From assembly GCA_017652345.1 (NCBI GenBank), contig JAGCBE010000255.1, positions 53,477-117,476 on the forward strand: a DNA stretch of 64,000 nt, in the 5' to 3' direction. Position 1 is the first letter of the stretch. Each line of letters starts with the position of its first letter. Under the pieces are notes generated by a model. The model was not told the origin of the DNA. It did no database searches and worked only from the letters and a program-made list of their open reading frames with translations. Below, one piece after another: positions 18,795 to 26,374 of the stretch. The translations under genes were made by a program, and so were the position numbers. This stretch comes from Methanobrevibacter sp. GTDB taxonomy: Archaea > Methanobacteriota > Methanobacteria > Methanobacteriales > Methanobacteriaceae.

Positions 18795-19213
18795 TATTTT
18801 TTGATAAATTCGTTGATATCAAAATCTTTACTCAGAGTATCGAGTTCAAGTTGTCTTGCCACTTTGGCGTAATCTGGAACTTTAACAGAAGGATGTTTTA
18901 TACGCTTAAGCAATTCTTCTTCGGAATACTTATTAAGAGTTTCCTTATTTTCTTTCCAATTCCATCCATAATTAATGGACATTTCACTTGAAATAAAACG
19001 ATCCTTACTATCCTTCCATTTCAACATGATTTCTTTTGCAGCCATTAGCAAACTTTCTAACTTATCCTGATCCTGTAGGAAAGCCTTGATTTCACCATTG
19101 ATCTTGGATTTGTTGTTCTTTTCGTAAGCTTCATTAGCTAACTTCTGTTTTTCATCAAACTTCTCCTTGAGAAGACTGATTACTGCATCTTTTTGTGCTC
19201 TAGTTATCTTCAT
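18785..19213 (-). CDS. Unknown helical protein, 142 aa
   Basis: Lys/Glu-rich, probably coiled coil for residues 10-65 (AVISLLKEKFDEKQKLANEA), then a mixed C-terminal part. Its Trp codons are TGG although it lies beside the UGA-reading tRNA. Ends TAG. No family recognised. Confidence 0.75.
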   Translation of the reverse strand: MKITRAQKDAVISLLKEKFDEKQKLANEAYEKNNKSKINGEIKAFLQDQDKLESLLMAAKEIMLKWKDSKDRFISSEMSINYGWNWKENKETLNKYSEEELLKRIKHPSVKVPDYAKVARQLELDTLSKDFDINEFIKKYLD

Positions 19214-19502
19214 ATTCTTTGGGTTTGTTACAATATAACACTTTGTTATCTTGTTCTATTTCAGTTAATGTTAGTGGTCTTGGAATTTGAAATTTAAAAT
19301 CTCTTAATCCTCCATAATAAACCACAGTTATGCATCTACGACTGATGTCCCATATCCAACCTCGATATATTACACCATCGTCTTTAATCCAAACATCATC
19401 AAAAAACTCTAAATCTTTAATTGTTCTCTGATTTAATTCTACTTTAGTAGTTGGATTAATATATGTATCTTTTTTGAATAACTTTTTGAGAAATGTAAAC
19501 AT
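19200..19502 (-). CDS. Unknown protein, 100 aa
   Basis: Start taken at MFTFLKKLFKKDTY; a longer reading would overlap the tRNA at 19516-19695. Contains YRGWIWDISRRCITVVYYGG, a beta-rich segment suggesting a small SH3-like barrel. No family recognised. Overlaps the next gene by 14 bases. Confidence 0.65.
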   Translation of the reverse strand: MFTFLKKLFKKDTYINPTTKVELNQRTIKDLEFFDDVWIKDDGVIYRGWIWDISRRCITVVYYGGLRDFKFQIPRPLTLTEIEQDNKVLYCNKPKEYEDN

Positions 19503-19515
19503 AATTAAATTGTTT

Positions 19516-19695
19516 TGGTACCTCGGCTGCGATTCGAACGCAGGACCCACAGCTTAGGTTTGGTAGAAGGAATTGAACCTCCGACTCCACAGTACAAGAC
19601 CAGGTGTTCTACCACTGAAACATATACCAAACCGGTTTATTTCAGAAACCACTCTGTATGAAGGCTGTTGCTCTATCCAACTGAGCTACCGAGGC
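19516..19695 (-). tRNA. tRNA-Arg(UCU) interrupted in the anticodon loop by another tRNA-like sequence
   Basis: 5' half GCCTCGG-TA-GCTC...GAGC-A-ACAGC-CTT (19695 to 19661) and 3' half TAA-GCTGT...CTGCG-TTCGAAT-CGCAG-CCGAGGT-A-CCA (19556 to 19516) fit together perfectly: acceptor, D, anticodon (ACAGC/GCTGT) and T stems all pair and CCA is encoded. The joined loop CTTCTAA gives UCU. About 103 nt separate U34 from the following C35 and hold a second cloverleaf (19558-19631). The insert is far too small for a self-splicing group I intron. Confidence 0.75.
19558..19631 (-). tRNA. tRNA-like element nested inside tRNA-Arg(UCU)
   Basis: Acceptor TTTGGTA/TACCAAA, extendable to 9 bp, D stem TGTT/AACA with GG in the loop, and T arm GGAGG-TTCAATT-CCTTC are good. 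The anticodon region CTGGT-CTTGTAC-TGTGG pairs poorly; if the loop is CTTGTAC the anticodon would be UGU (Thr). It may be a degenerate tRNA or a structural element acting as an intron in the outer tRNA. Confidence 0.55.
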
Positions 19696-19700
19696 ATTTT

Positions 19701-19721
19701 GCCAGGTGAAGCTAACCTGGC
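19701..19721 (-). other. Hairpin 5' of tRNA, conserved loop TAGCTTC
   Basis: GCCAGGT-TAGCTTC-ACCTGGC, perfect 7-bp stem, ending 5 bases before the tRNA-Arg(UCU) 5' end. The same 7-base loop is found in the hairpin at 41194-41214 before tRNA-Arg(ACG), with one compensated stem base pair. No U-tract follows, so it is not an intrinsic terminator; a processing or stability signal is possible. Confidence 0.6.
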
Positions 19722-19787
19722 ACACAGTTTATGTTACCTTACTGATTACGTCTGTCATGTAACAATTGACAAGATCGTCCCGCTTAC

Positions 19788-19985
19788 TTAGTCTTCTTCT
19801 AACTCAAAATCATCTTCATTTGATTCAAGTGGAATATCCACCTGCTCTCTCTTTCATTCTGAACGATGATCTTTTTTGTCAGAATGCTTTTTTTGCTTTA
19901 GTGGTTTTCTACGTTTTTCCCGTACTGGTTTACTGAACTTTTCATCATCAAAATGAGCTAGTTCATATTCAGATACTTTCGGCAT
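19788..19985 (-). CDS. Small charged protein, 65 aa, one in-frame TGA
   Basis: Lys/Arg-rich middle (KPVREKRRKPLKQKKHSDKK) and acidic C terminus (ESNEDDFELEED). TGA gives RSEWKRE. ATG 19983-19985 overlaps the VWA gene TAA. Probably disordered; no family recognised. Confidence 0.6.
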
Positions 19986-20812
19986 TATTCTACTTCAACT
20001 AAATCATCAAAACCTTTATACGACTGAATCACTATTGACGGAATGATTCTCTCTACTTCTTCTGCCCAATTATCTTCTGTAGGAATTACTTTGGTGTCAA
20101 GAATTTGTTCCCAATTTGTTCCCTCTAAACGATAATAACCATGATTAATGTGGATATGATAAATATCCCATTTCTCTGAAGCTTTTGCAAGAATTTCAGA
20201 AGAAACTAAATCCTTTTCTGGATCTTCATCAAAATAGTGGTTGATACATCTCCTAGGAACATGACGATGAACTGGCTCATCACCAATAGTAATAAGAACA
20301 CCTTTCTGACCACGTTTCTCAAAAGCATCAGTAGCAGTATGATTGGCAGCAAAATACCATACAAATTCATAGTCTTCACCACCATTTCCTGCACCCAATC
20401 CTTCAAGATAAATATTTTTAAGCCACTTTTCCATGAGCTCATCTGAAGATTCAAATTCACCACATTGAATTGCACCTTCTTCATAACAATTCTGACCATC
20501 TCCAACTCCACAGAAACATACCTGAGGATTTTCAATTCCAGCATCCATTATGAGTTTAACGATATTTGGAAATACCGACTTGATTAATTTTTCAGGAACC
20601 ATTCCCATGGACCCAGTTTCATCAAGAGCAATGATGATCGGGAATGATTTAGGATGTTCTTCACTATCTCTAGACTCTCTAATCTTCTTCTTACGGATAT
20701 CCATATCTGGAGAAAGATGTGACTGTCTAAAGATTTCTTCTCTTGTTTTTAGTGAGTAATCGTTAGCGCTCCTTGTAGAAGCGCTAACGTAATTGTAACT
20801 ACCACCACCCAT
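19985..20812 (-). CDS. VWA-domain protein (MIDAS)
   Basis: 275 aa. The von Willebrand A domain begins near residue 58 with IIIALDETGSMG, the DxSxS-type MIDAS metal site (here DETGS), and GDEPVH near residue 180 fits a later metal loop. Cytoplasmic: no signal peptide. Such proteins in large phages often pair with AAA+ ATPases; two AAA+ genes are within 9 kb. It uses TGG for Trp. A perfect 10-bp inverted repeat lies in codons 8-17 (20761-20789). Confidence 0.75.
   Translation of the reverse strand: MGGGSYNYVSASTRSANDYSLKTREEIFRQSHLSPDMDIRKKKIRESRDSEEHPKSFPIIIALDETGSMGMVPEKLIKSVFPNIVKLIMDAGIENPQVCFCGVGDGQNCYEEGAIQCGEFESSDELMEKWLKNIYLEGLGAGNGGEDYEFVWYFAANHTATDAFEKRGQKGVLITIGDEPVHRHVPRRCINHYFDEDPEKDLVSSEILAKASEKWDIYHIHINHGYYRLEGTNWEQILDTKVIPTEDNWAEEVERIIPSIVIQSYKGFDDLVEVE
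20761..20789. repeat. Perfect 10-bp inverted repeat at the start of the VWA gene
   Basis: CGTTAGCGCT - 9 bases - AGCGCTAACG, within codons 8-17. In mRNA it makes a stable hairpin just after the start codon and could slow initiation or bind a regulator. No U-tract follows. Confidence 0.6.
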
Positions 20813-20814
20813 TT

Positions 20815-21900
20815 TTACTCTGCGTTAAGAGCGTCCTTAATCTGCTTTGCAAGTTCAGGGTTCTTCTTTAGGTTGTCAACGAAAGAAGTTACGTCGAAAC
20901 CAGGAGCCTGCTCTGCAGGAGTCTCGGATTTTGCCTGAGGAACGATATTCTGAAGAGGATTATTACCACCCATCATCTGAGACATGATCATCAGATTCAG
21001 CATATCGCTATTCTCGCCATCACCCTTACCTGTAAGAGCCATTAACATGAGCGGATTCATTCCATTGGAACTTCCTCCAAACATGTTATTATTTCCAGTC
21101 ATCATCTGGAGCATGAGCATATCCTTGATGTCGAAATCGCTGCTCTCATCAGAGAGGGCGAAGATAAGCGGATTGAATCCACCGGCATCAAAGTTAAATA
21201 CGTTGACAAGCACGCGGATCATGGCCTGACCAAGAAGGAAATCTTGAACTTCCTGCTTGTTATGGGTATATCCGGTATAAGACAGAATCTTGAGAGAGCC
21301 ATCAGGATTCTTCATCATTACACGACCATAACTATTACCATTCTTGATAACATCGCCAATCTGAACCTGGTTCGAAGGCTTGTTAATAGAATAAACAGGA
21401 ATGTCGATAAGGACCTCATGAGGATAAGAGGTAAGAGTACCATCGGATTTCATTCCGATATATTCATCACCAACAGCGATGCACATGGTTCCGTCCATAG
21501 ACATCTTTACACCATCTTCACGCTCAGGAATCCACTGAGACTTGTACTTGTCTGCAATACCAGCAAACATGTTATTTGCTTTCTTCATTTCTTTGTTGTT
21601 TAAAAAATTGTTATTAATTTGATTTTCTTCTTTGGTAATTGATTTACCATTGATTGAATCTACGTTGAGATTTTTGAGAGAAACACGTTCTCCATTTACA
21701 TTGTACACTGTGCGAGAATTAGCTTGCTTAATATCAATAACCTGCATAGGAGTGTCATAGACGTGATCTCCGCAATGGCCAGTAATAATGTCGCCAATCT
21801 TTACGTCGTCGTCACAAACATAGCCATAATGCCGTTTCTTGCTAATTTCGTACGCGTTAAGTTTCTTTGTAGTAAAAACTACGTTAATTACATTGTACAT
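20815..21900 (-). CDS. Unknown Met-rich protein, 361 aa
   Basis: N-terminal 100 residues beta-rich (possible Hint/SH3-like fold), residues 110-230 include repeated SYGRVMMKNPDG-type strands, residues 240-330 are rich in Met, Asn and Gly (LMLQMMTGNNNMFGGSSNG). The tail is helical. Not recognised. It is one TAA/ATG step downstream of the Nudix gene. The low-complexity Met/Gly/Asn region might drive assembly. TGG used for Trp. Confidence 0.7.
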   Translation of the reverse strand: MYNVINVVFTTKKLNAYEISKKRHYGYVCDDDVKIGDIITGHCGDHVYDTPMQVIDIKQANSRTVYNVNGERVSLKNLNVDSINGKSITKEENQINNNFLNNKEMKKANNMFAGIADKYKSQWIPEREDGVKMSMDGTMCIAVGDEYIGMKSDGTLTSYPHEVLIDIPVYSINKPSNQVQIGDVIKNGNSYGRVMMKNPDGSLKILSYTGYTHNKQEVQDFLLGQAMIRVLVNVFNFDAGGFNPLIFALSDESSDFDIKDMLMLQMMTGNNNMFGGSSNGMNPLMLMALTGKGDGENSDMLNLMIMSQMMGGNNPLQNIVPQAKSETPAEQAPGFDVTSFVDNLKKNPELAKQIKDALNAE

Positions 21901-22436
21901 TAGTTGTTTAAATTTTTAATGAATTTTGATTTAAGTTCATCAGAAATCCAAGTTGACAACTTGTTAACTACAATCTCCATTATCGTCCTTTTTTGATTAA
22001 ATGCCCAATTGTAATCATCAATGTCTTCGATAGGAATCCATTTTACATCGTCAACTTCATTTTCTTCAGCACCTTTAGCATATACAGTTTGACCTTTATA
22101 ATATCTATCACTAAAGGTGTAATATCTAAAGGTTACATTTTGTTTATTTGCAGAAGGGTCATCTTCTACATTATATAACACTAAAGATTTAGGACTAACA
22201 TTTAAGTTAGTCTCTTCCATTATCTCTCTAGAACAAGCTTCTGCAGTTGTTTCATCGAAATCGAGATATCCACAAGGACAATTCCAGTAACCTTGAAAGT
22301 CCGGAGTTCCAGATCCTCTCTTGTTAGCTAATATTAATAATTTGTCGTTATCTAGACAAAATACATATCCAGCTACACCAACTGCCCTACTTATCCAATA
22401 AGTTTTACCTTCGTGTTCAATAGGAAAATTCTTCAT
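21900..22436 (-). CDS. Nudix hydrolase
   Basis: 178 aa. The Nudix box is complete: GYLDFDETTAEACSREIMEE (G-x5-E-x7-R-E-x-x-E-E), near residue 58. The upstream FQGYWNCPCG strand also fits. Nudix enzymes cleave nucleoside diphosphates linked to another group, such as dNTPs or NAD/ADP-ribose. With the deoxyribosyltransferase, PurA-like and diphosphohydrolase-like genes nearby, nucleotide pool control is a fair inference. Confidence 0.85.
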   Translation of the reverse strand: MKNFPIEHEGKTYWISRAVGVAGYVFCLDNDKLLILANKRGSGTPDFQGYWNCPCGYLDFDETTAEACSREIMEETNLNVSPKSLVLYNVEDDPSANKQNVTFRYYTFSDRYYKGQTVYAKGAEENEVDDVKWIPIEDIDDYNWAFNQKRTIMEIVVNKLSTWISDELKSKFIKNLNN

Positions 22437-22648
22437 TATTCCCAGGAAATAGTTAGTACATGAAACTTATCAATACTTACATTAAACCCTTGTTCAATAA
22501 AGAAGCGTTTAATATTATTTAAATTATTAAAAACAACACCAGACCAGTGTTGTTTTCCTTTTACCGCTAATGCCTGCATTTCGTACAATATTCGTTCTAT
22601 TGTATCTGGAGTTTCATTAGTCAGTACCCGAAATTGATCTATGAGCAT
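22436..22648 (-). CDS. Small unknown protein, 70 aa
   Basis: Starts MLIDQFRVLTNETPDTIE. Mixed alpha/beta; no domain recognised. An internal inverted repeat with a T-run (22530-22556) resembles an intrinsic terminator inside the coding sequence. Overlaps the 22617-23246 gene by 32 bases. Confidence 0.65.
   Translation of the reverse strand: MLIDQFRVLTNETPDTIERILYEMQALAVKGKQHWSGVVFNNLNNIKRFFIEQGFNVSIDKFHVLTISWE
22530..22556 (-). terminator. Terminator-like inverted repeat inside a coding sequence
   Basis: AAAACAACAC/GTGTTGTTTT, perfect 10 bp with a 7-base loop, followed on the minus strand by TTTTTAATAATTT. It sits inside the 22436-22648 gene, so it could attenuate transcription toward the Nudix and VWA genes. 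Confidence 0.5.
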
Positions 22649-23246
22649 CTGAGTTAAAATATAAAAGTGTAGGATTATCTTTATGAATATCTATATTAGG
22701 ATATAATCTAGAAAATTCTCTTAGATCAAATGGATGCGTTATTATATGAGAACCATGTAATGTATTAACACAATATTGAATTTTTTCATCTCCTTCTGGT
22801 TTTGCTCTTTTGATACACTCTATCATTTCTATATATTCTGAATCTGTCATATCATAAGTTTGATCGACATCTATTAACCATAGTTTTTTATCTTCAGAAT
22901 TAACTTTTCCAGCCGCAGAAGGTACTATATTTTTTAGATGTTGGAAATTTTTATCTTGAAGTATTTGAGCCAATTCTCGGAGTACTTGTAAAGCTACTCC
23001 TTCGTAAGAACGACGATTAAGTCTTATATAAACTCTAGATCCAGTTTCATTAGAAAGTCGTTTCATTTCTGGCTCAAGTCTATCATAATCTTCAAGAGAA
23101 TCGATAAAATAAGTTTTTACAGTTCTATTGTTTGCAGGAAAAGATTCATCATCTTTCTTTCTCTGTTGCAATTGAATCATATAAAATTTGTTTTTATCTG
23201 AGAAATCTAATTTATCTCTCAAATAAGCAAAATTATCTACTATCAT
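22617..23246 (-). CDS. Unknown protein, 209 aa
   Basis: Alpha/beta protein: MIQLQQRKKDDESFP, then VKTYFIDSLEDYDRLEPEMK, RVYIRLNRRSYE and LWLIDVDQTYDM, with LHGSHIITHPFDLREF near the end. The pattern of acidic and His residues recalls archaeo-eukaryotic primase-like folds, but I cannot confirm this. No in-frame TGA. TAG/TAA arrangement overlaps neighbours. Confidence 0.6.
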   Translation of the reverse strand: MIVDNFAYLRDKLDFSDKNKFYMIQLQQRKKDDESFPANNRTVKTYFIDSLEDYDRLEPEMKRLSNETGSRVYIRLNRRSYEGVALQVLRELAQILQDKNFQHLKNIVPSAAGKVNSEDKKLWLIDVDQTYDMTDSEYIEMIECIKRAKPEGDEKIQYCVNTLHGSHIITHPFDLREFSRLYPNIDIHKDNPTLLYFNSDAHRSISGTD

Positions 23247-23379
23247 AAAATTCTTTTAATTTTTCTCTTAAACCATCGTAATCTGAATCAAGAGTTAAAT
23301 CTTTTCCAAGTCTGTATAAAAAGCCAGGACTACAATCAACTAATCATTCTTTTACTATATTAACAATTTCTTCTACCAT
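23233..23379 (-). CDS. Small unknown protein, 48 aa, one in-frame TGA
   Basis: MVEEIVNIVKEWLVDCSPGF with W from TGA, ending TAA within the next gene's start. Overlaps neighbours at both ends by 7-14 bases, consistent with a real small gene in a tight operon. No family recognised. Confidence 0.5.
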
Positions 23380-23528
23380 AGTGTTTTTCTTCCCTCTTTA
23401 TATGTTTGATACCATTGAATTTGCTGTTCTGTTAAATTCTCAATCCAATCTTCAAAGTATTTTAAATATTTTACATGATTGTTCCATTTCCATTCATGTA
23501 AAAGATATTCTTTTAATTCTGGAGTCAT
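23373..23528 (-). CDS. Small Trp-rich unknown protein, 51 aa
   Basis: MTPELKEYLLHEWKWNNHVK; five to six Trp, all TGG, in contrast with the TGA-using gene beside it. Ends TAG. Resembles small Bacteroides phage proteins. Function unknown. Confidence 0.5.
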   Translation of the reverse strand: MTPELKEYLLHEWKWNNHVKYLKYFEDWIENLTEQQIQWYQTYKEGRKTLW

Positions 23529-23968
23529 TTTAGACTATTTATAGCATTTGCATCAAAATATTCTTCATTTATGAATTTTTGAAAATCATAAACAGTATCT
23601 GCAGCAACAACTGGCATTATTGAATTATCTGCATTTAGATCAGTACACAATAGTATTACTGGAATACCCAATCCGTATGCATAACCTAATTCCCAAGCAG
23701 TTCCAGAATCTGAATAATGTTTGTCATATACTGCAACCATCATATCAGATTTCTCTAATGCTTCTGTATCCATTTTGAATACTGCCTTGGCCCAATCTAT
23801 ATTAGACATATTTTCTCCATCTGGAATAAAGTGATCCATAGGAACGAACAAATCATAACGACCTTTACGTTCGCCAGATGTAAAAAACTTTCTAACTAAT
23901 TCTATACGTTCTCTTTCACCAGGATGAAAGAATGGGCCAGCAACGTATAATTTAATCTTGTCTTCCAT
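23525..23968 (-). CDS. Nucleoside 2-deoxyribosyltransferase-like enzyme
   Basis: 147 aa. Family signatures: N-terminal KLYVAGPFF, and DMMVAVYDKHYSDSGTAWEL followed by GYAYGLGIPVILL, with the catalytic Glu in the TAWELGYA segment. The family exchanges or hydrolyses the base of deoxynucleosides or dNMPs, in salvage or in making modified nucleotides. It belongs to the nucleotide-metabolism run 20-29 kb. Confidence 0.8.
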   Translation of the reverse strand: MEDKIKLYVAGPFFHPGERERIELVRKFFTSGERKGRYDLFVPMDHFIPDGENMSNIDWAKAVFKMDTEALEKSDMMVAVYDKHYSDSGTAWELGYAYGLGIPVILLCTDLNADNSIMPVVAADTVYDFQKFINEEYFDANAINSLK

Positions 23969-24104
23969 ACATTACGACATTATACATTGATTGAGGAATA
24001 AATCCAACTTCCCCATCACAAGAAAGATAACATCTTTCCGAAAATTCAGGAAACCTCATAAATTCCTCTAACAACTGTCCGTCAACTAAAATATATTTTT
24101 CCAT
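23952..24104 (-). CDS. Small unknown protein, 50 aa
   Basis: MEKYILVDGQLLEEFMRFPE; overlaps the deoxyribosyltransferase start by 17 bases and ends TAA. Contains two Cys in ERCYLSCDGE, possibly a small metal-binding or structural protein. No family recognised. Confidence 0.5.
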   Translation of the reverse strand: MEKYILVDGQLLEEFMRFPEFSERCYLSCDGEVGFIPQSMYNVVMYGRQD

Positions 24105-24556
24105 TATTTAAAAAATTGCTCTATAAACGAAATATCGACATCTGTTATTCCAACTTGATAATTAATTTTATAAAAAAATTGTAATTGTTCAGAGTCAAAA
24201 TCAGAGATGTCGTCTAATATTAAATATTTATCTACATCAGGATGTTCTTGCAAATATTCATTGATTTCCATTCCCCTGTAGTAAATATCCATAGGTATTT
24301 TGAAAATTAAATCAGGTGTACAATCAATCACATTTTCTAAATCGGCCTTTCGTAATCGTTCAGTACAATATGAATCAATCTTCCAACTAGAAGAAATAAC
24401 AATTTTTATATCGTATTTATTTGTTACTTCATTCAACATTCTTATTATATTTGGATCCAAATCTGGATCCTTATACTCATTCTTGTAATAGGCTTCACTA
24501 TTATACCACGCATTGTGGTTAAGAACTCCATCTATATCTAAAAATATAACTTTCAT
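24104..24556 (-). CDS. HAD-like hydrolase
   Basis: 150 aa from ATG 24554-24556. HAD motif I MKVIFLDIDGVLNHN, motif II VISSSW, and a late acidic motif LILDDISDFD. Like the HAD domain of RNA-repair 'Swiss army knife' proteins in size and layout. Probably a phosphatase acting on a nucleotide or nucleic acid 3' or 5' phosphate; substrate unknown. A longer upstream reading overlaps tRNA-Gln and is rejected. Confidence 0.75.
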   Translation of the reverse strand: MKVIFLDIDGVLNHNAWYNSEAYYKNEYKDPDLDPNIIRMLNEVTNKYDIKIVISSSWKIDSYCTERLRKADLENVIDCTPDLIFKIPMDIYYRGMEINEYLQEHPDVDKYLILDDISDFDSEQLQFFYKINYQVGITDVDISFIEQFFK

Positions 24557-24568
24557 AACAAAACTGTT

Positions 24569-24642
24569 TGGTTGAGGCGCCAAGATTCGAACTTGGACTG
24601 AGAGAGCCAAAATCTCTAGTGCTACCATTACACCACGTCTCA
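24569..24642 (-). tRNA. tRNA-Gln(UUG)
   Basis: Acceptor TGAGACG/CGCCTCA (one A-C mismatch), D stem GTGT/GCAC, anticodon stem AGAGA/TCTCT with loop TTTTGGC (anticodon UUG, G37), T arm CCAAG-TTCGAAT-CTTGG. A73 and CCA are encoded. Confidence 0.88.
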
Positions 24643-24670
24643 ATTACCGCCCACTAATGTGGGCTATTTT

Positions 24671-25123
24671 TTAAATGGTCTTTTCTACAAAAACGTAATT
24701 GCAGTGATTGGACCACCAATGCTCACTTCCAGTGGAATCAGAGTCACCAACATAGTGATATCCGAGTTCTTCGAAGAACTCTTGAGTAGTACGTCCAATA
24801 CGGAATCGAACAGTAATCTTACCACGATATCCACGGTCCTTACGAAGATAGCTTGCAATAGCAGACTCCATCTTCTTTAATTCTCTATTGAGGAAGTGCT
24901 TTCTGCCAGTAGAATTACTGCAATAAGCACCATATGCATGCTTACCACCATCCATTGTAACCTGAGACTGAGTGAATGTAACTGTACTACCGTTTACAAC
25001 AGCATTGGCCTTAAAATAAATAATGTCCTCAGGGACATCATACTTTGCTAGGGTGAAGGAATTGTCTGCACTGTACGTCTTGTCGACATGAATTTGCATG
25101 TTTTCATCAAACCAAATAATCAT
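24671..25123 (-). CDS. Unknown protein, 150 aa
   Basis: Starts MIIWFDENMQIHVDKTYSAD; beta-rich first half, then a helical KHFLNRELKKMESAIASYL and beta strands. Not recognised. Codon use and regular composition suggest good expression. TGG used for Trp. It is flanked by tRNA-Gln on the downstream side. Confidence 0.75.
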   Translation of the reverse strand: MIIWFDENMQIHVDKTYSADNSFTLAKYDVPEDIIYFKANAVVNGSTVTFTQSQVTMDGGKHAYGAYCSNSTGRKHFLNRELKKMESAIASYLRKDRGYRGKITVRFRIGRTTQEFFEELGYHYVGDSDSTGSEHWWSNHCNYVFVEKTI

Positions 25124-25156
25124 CTCTATTTTCTTTTTAAAGTTAATAAATTATTG

Positions 25157-25318
25157 TTACAAATCCAATTTAGATTTGTGTTTTTCTTTACGTGTGTATT
25201 TTTTCTTGTTTCTGTGTTTCTTCGAAGGAATTATCCCATATACTTCTCTTGCTATTTTACGGGATATTTTTTCTATATCTTTACTAGATACCTTTCCTAT
25301 TTTTATAGTTTTTCCCAT
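25157..25318 (-). CDS. Small basic protein, 53 aa
   Basis: Lys/Arg-rich: MGKTIKIGKVSSKDIEKISR, C-terminal half with runs such as KKHRNKKKYTRK. Likely binds nucleic acid by charge. Ends TAA. Overlaps the 25284-25427 gene by 35 bases. Confidence 0.55.
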   Translation of the reverse strand: MGKTIKIGKVSSKDIEKISRKIAREVYGIIPSKKHRNKKKYTRKEKHKSKLDL

Positions 25319-25427
25319 AATAACAGCGTACTTTAACTGGAATTAACTTACCTTCAGATTCAACTTTACCTATTTCAACCGGAAGATTAAATATCCGCTG
25401 GATGAAGTTCTTTATTTTCGAGATCAT
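25284..25427 (-). CDS. Small basic protein, 47 aa
   Basis: Start taken at MISKIKNFIQRIFNLP, as an upstream start would lie deeper in the phosphatase gene. Basic C terminus (VRCYYGKNYKNRKGI). Overlaps the phosphatase gene by 41 bases. No family recognised. Confidence 0.45.
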   Translation of the reverse strand: MISKIKNFIQRIFNLPVEIGKVESEGKLIPVKVRCYYGKNYKNRKGI

Positions 25428-26151
25428 ATTCAAAGATTGCTCTAGAATCAATACAAGTTCCATTACCAACAGTAACGGAAGATCCAGTCTTTTCTAATTG
25501 AGTATGACTAAATATTTGCTTAATAGTCCAACCCTCTGGATCTTTATATTCACGAACATCATCCCAGAAAGGACCACCATATGTACTATCTCCCCAACGA
25601 ATTGCTCCTACTTCAAAAATAGGAGATTCTAAATAACTAGAAAATCCATGACGTATAACACCATCTCTATTAAGTTCGTTTCTGAACTCATTATCAATGT
25701 ATGTTACAATATTATCTTGATTTAATCTAAGAGAAGATTCTTTATGCTCTAGCATAGTGTTTATATGATCAACCCAACCATCACTTACACCAGCATGAGT
25801 AAATAGTGTATCATCAAGTTTAATACAAGAATTAAATAAATCAATATTATCTCTATATAGTTTATGAAGTTCTTTGTAATGGATATAAGATGTACGTTCC
25901 CATCTAAGAGCATCCCATATCCAAGAACAATCGTGATTGCCTACTAATAAAGTAACATTTTTATTATTTCTTGCAAAATCAATAATTTCTTCAAGATTTT
26001 CTATTCCTTGTTTATCGGTGAATCCTTCGTAACTATAAGGATCCATATAGTCACCTAAAAATATAATAGGTTTATCCTTAACAGTTAAAACAGGTTTATA
26101 AAAGTCTCTACAATGAACATCAGGAACAATTATTATATTATTCTGATCCAT
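25387..26151 (-). CDS. Calcineurin-like metallophosphatase
   Basis: 254 aa from ATG 26149-26151 (MDQNNIIIVPDVHCRDF). Metallophosphatase motifs in order: PDVHCRD (DxH), FLGDYMDP (GDxxD), LVGNHDC (GNHD), FTHAGV (near H) and FSHTQ (last H). Such phage enzymes include protein or nucleotide phosphatases and PNKP-associated types. TGG used for Trp. Confidence 0.85.
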   Translation of the reverse strand: MDQNNIIIVPDVHCRDFYKPVLTVKDKPIIFLGDYMDPYSYEGFTDKQGIENLEEIIDFARNNKNVTLLVGNHDCSWIWDALRWERTSYIHYKELHKLYRDNIDLFNSCIKLDDTLFTHAGVSDGWVDHINTMLEHKESSLRLNQDNIVTYIDNEFRNELNRDGVIRHGFSSYLESPIFEVGAIRWGDSTYGGPFWDDVREYKDPEGWTIKQIFSHTQLEKTGSSVTVGNGTCIDSRAIFEYDLENKELHPADI

Positions 26152-26374
26152 CGTATTCTTCAAATTTGAATATAAATTTAAGTAAAGGACATTGATACAA
26201 TGTATCTTCATTATCTTCAAAATGAAATACAATTCCAACTCTTGGATCATACATTACTGCATGAATTTTTCTACCAGTTTTCTTTTCAATCCAATAAGTA
26301 TCATCAATGTCTACTCTGATTTTAATACAATTTAAAATACAGATTACTAATGCAATAATGAGAATTGTTTTCAT
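26138..26374 (-). CDS. Small protein with N-terminal membrane segment, 78 aa
   Basis: MKTILIIALVICILNCIKI is a hydrophobic signal anchor; the rest is soluble and acidic. It overlaps the phosphatase start by 14 bases and the PurA-like gene end by 4. Role unknown. Confidence 0.65.
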   Translation of the reverse strand: MKTILIIALVICILNCIKIRVDIDDTYWIEKKTGRKIHAVMYDPRVGIVFHFEDNEDTLYQCPLLKFIFKFEEYDGSE

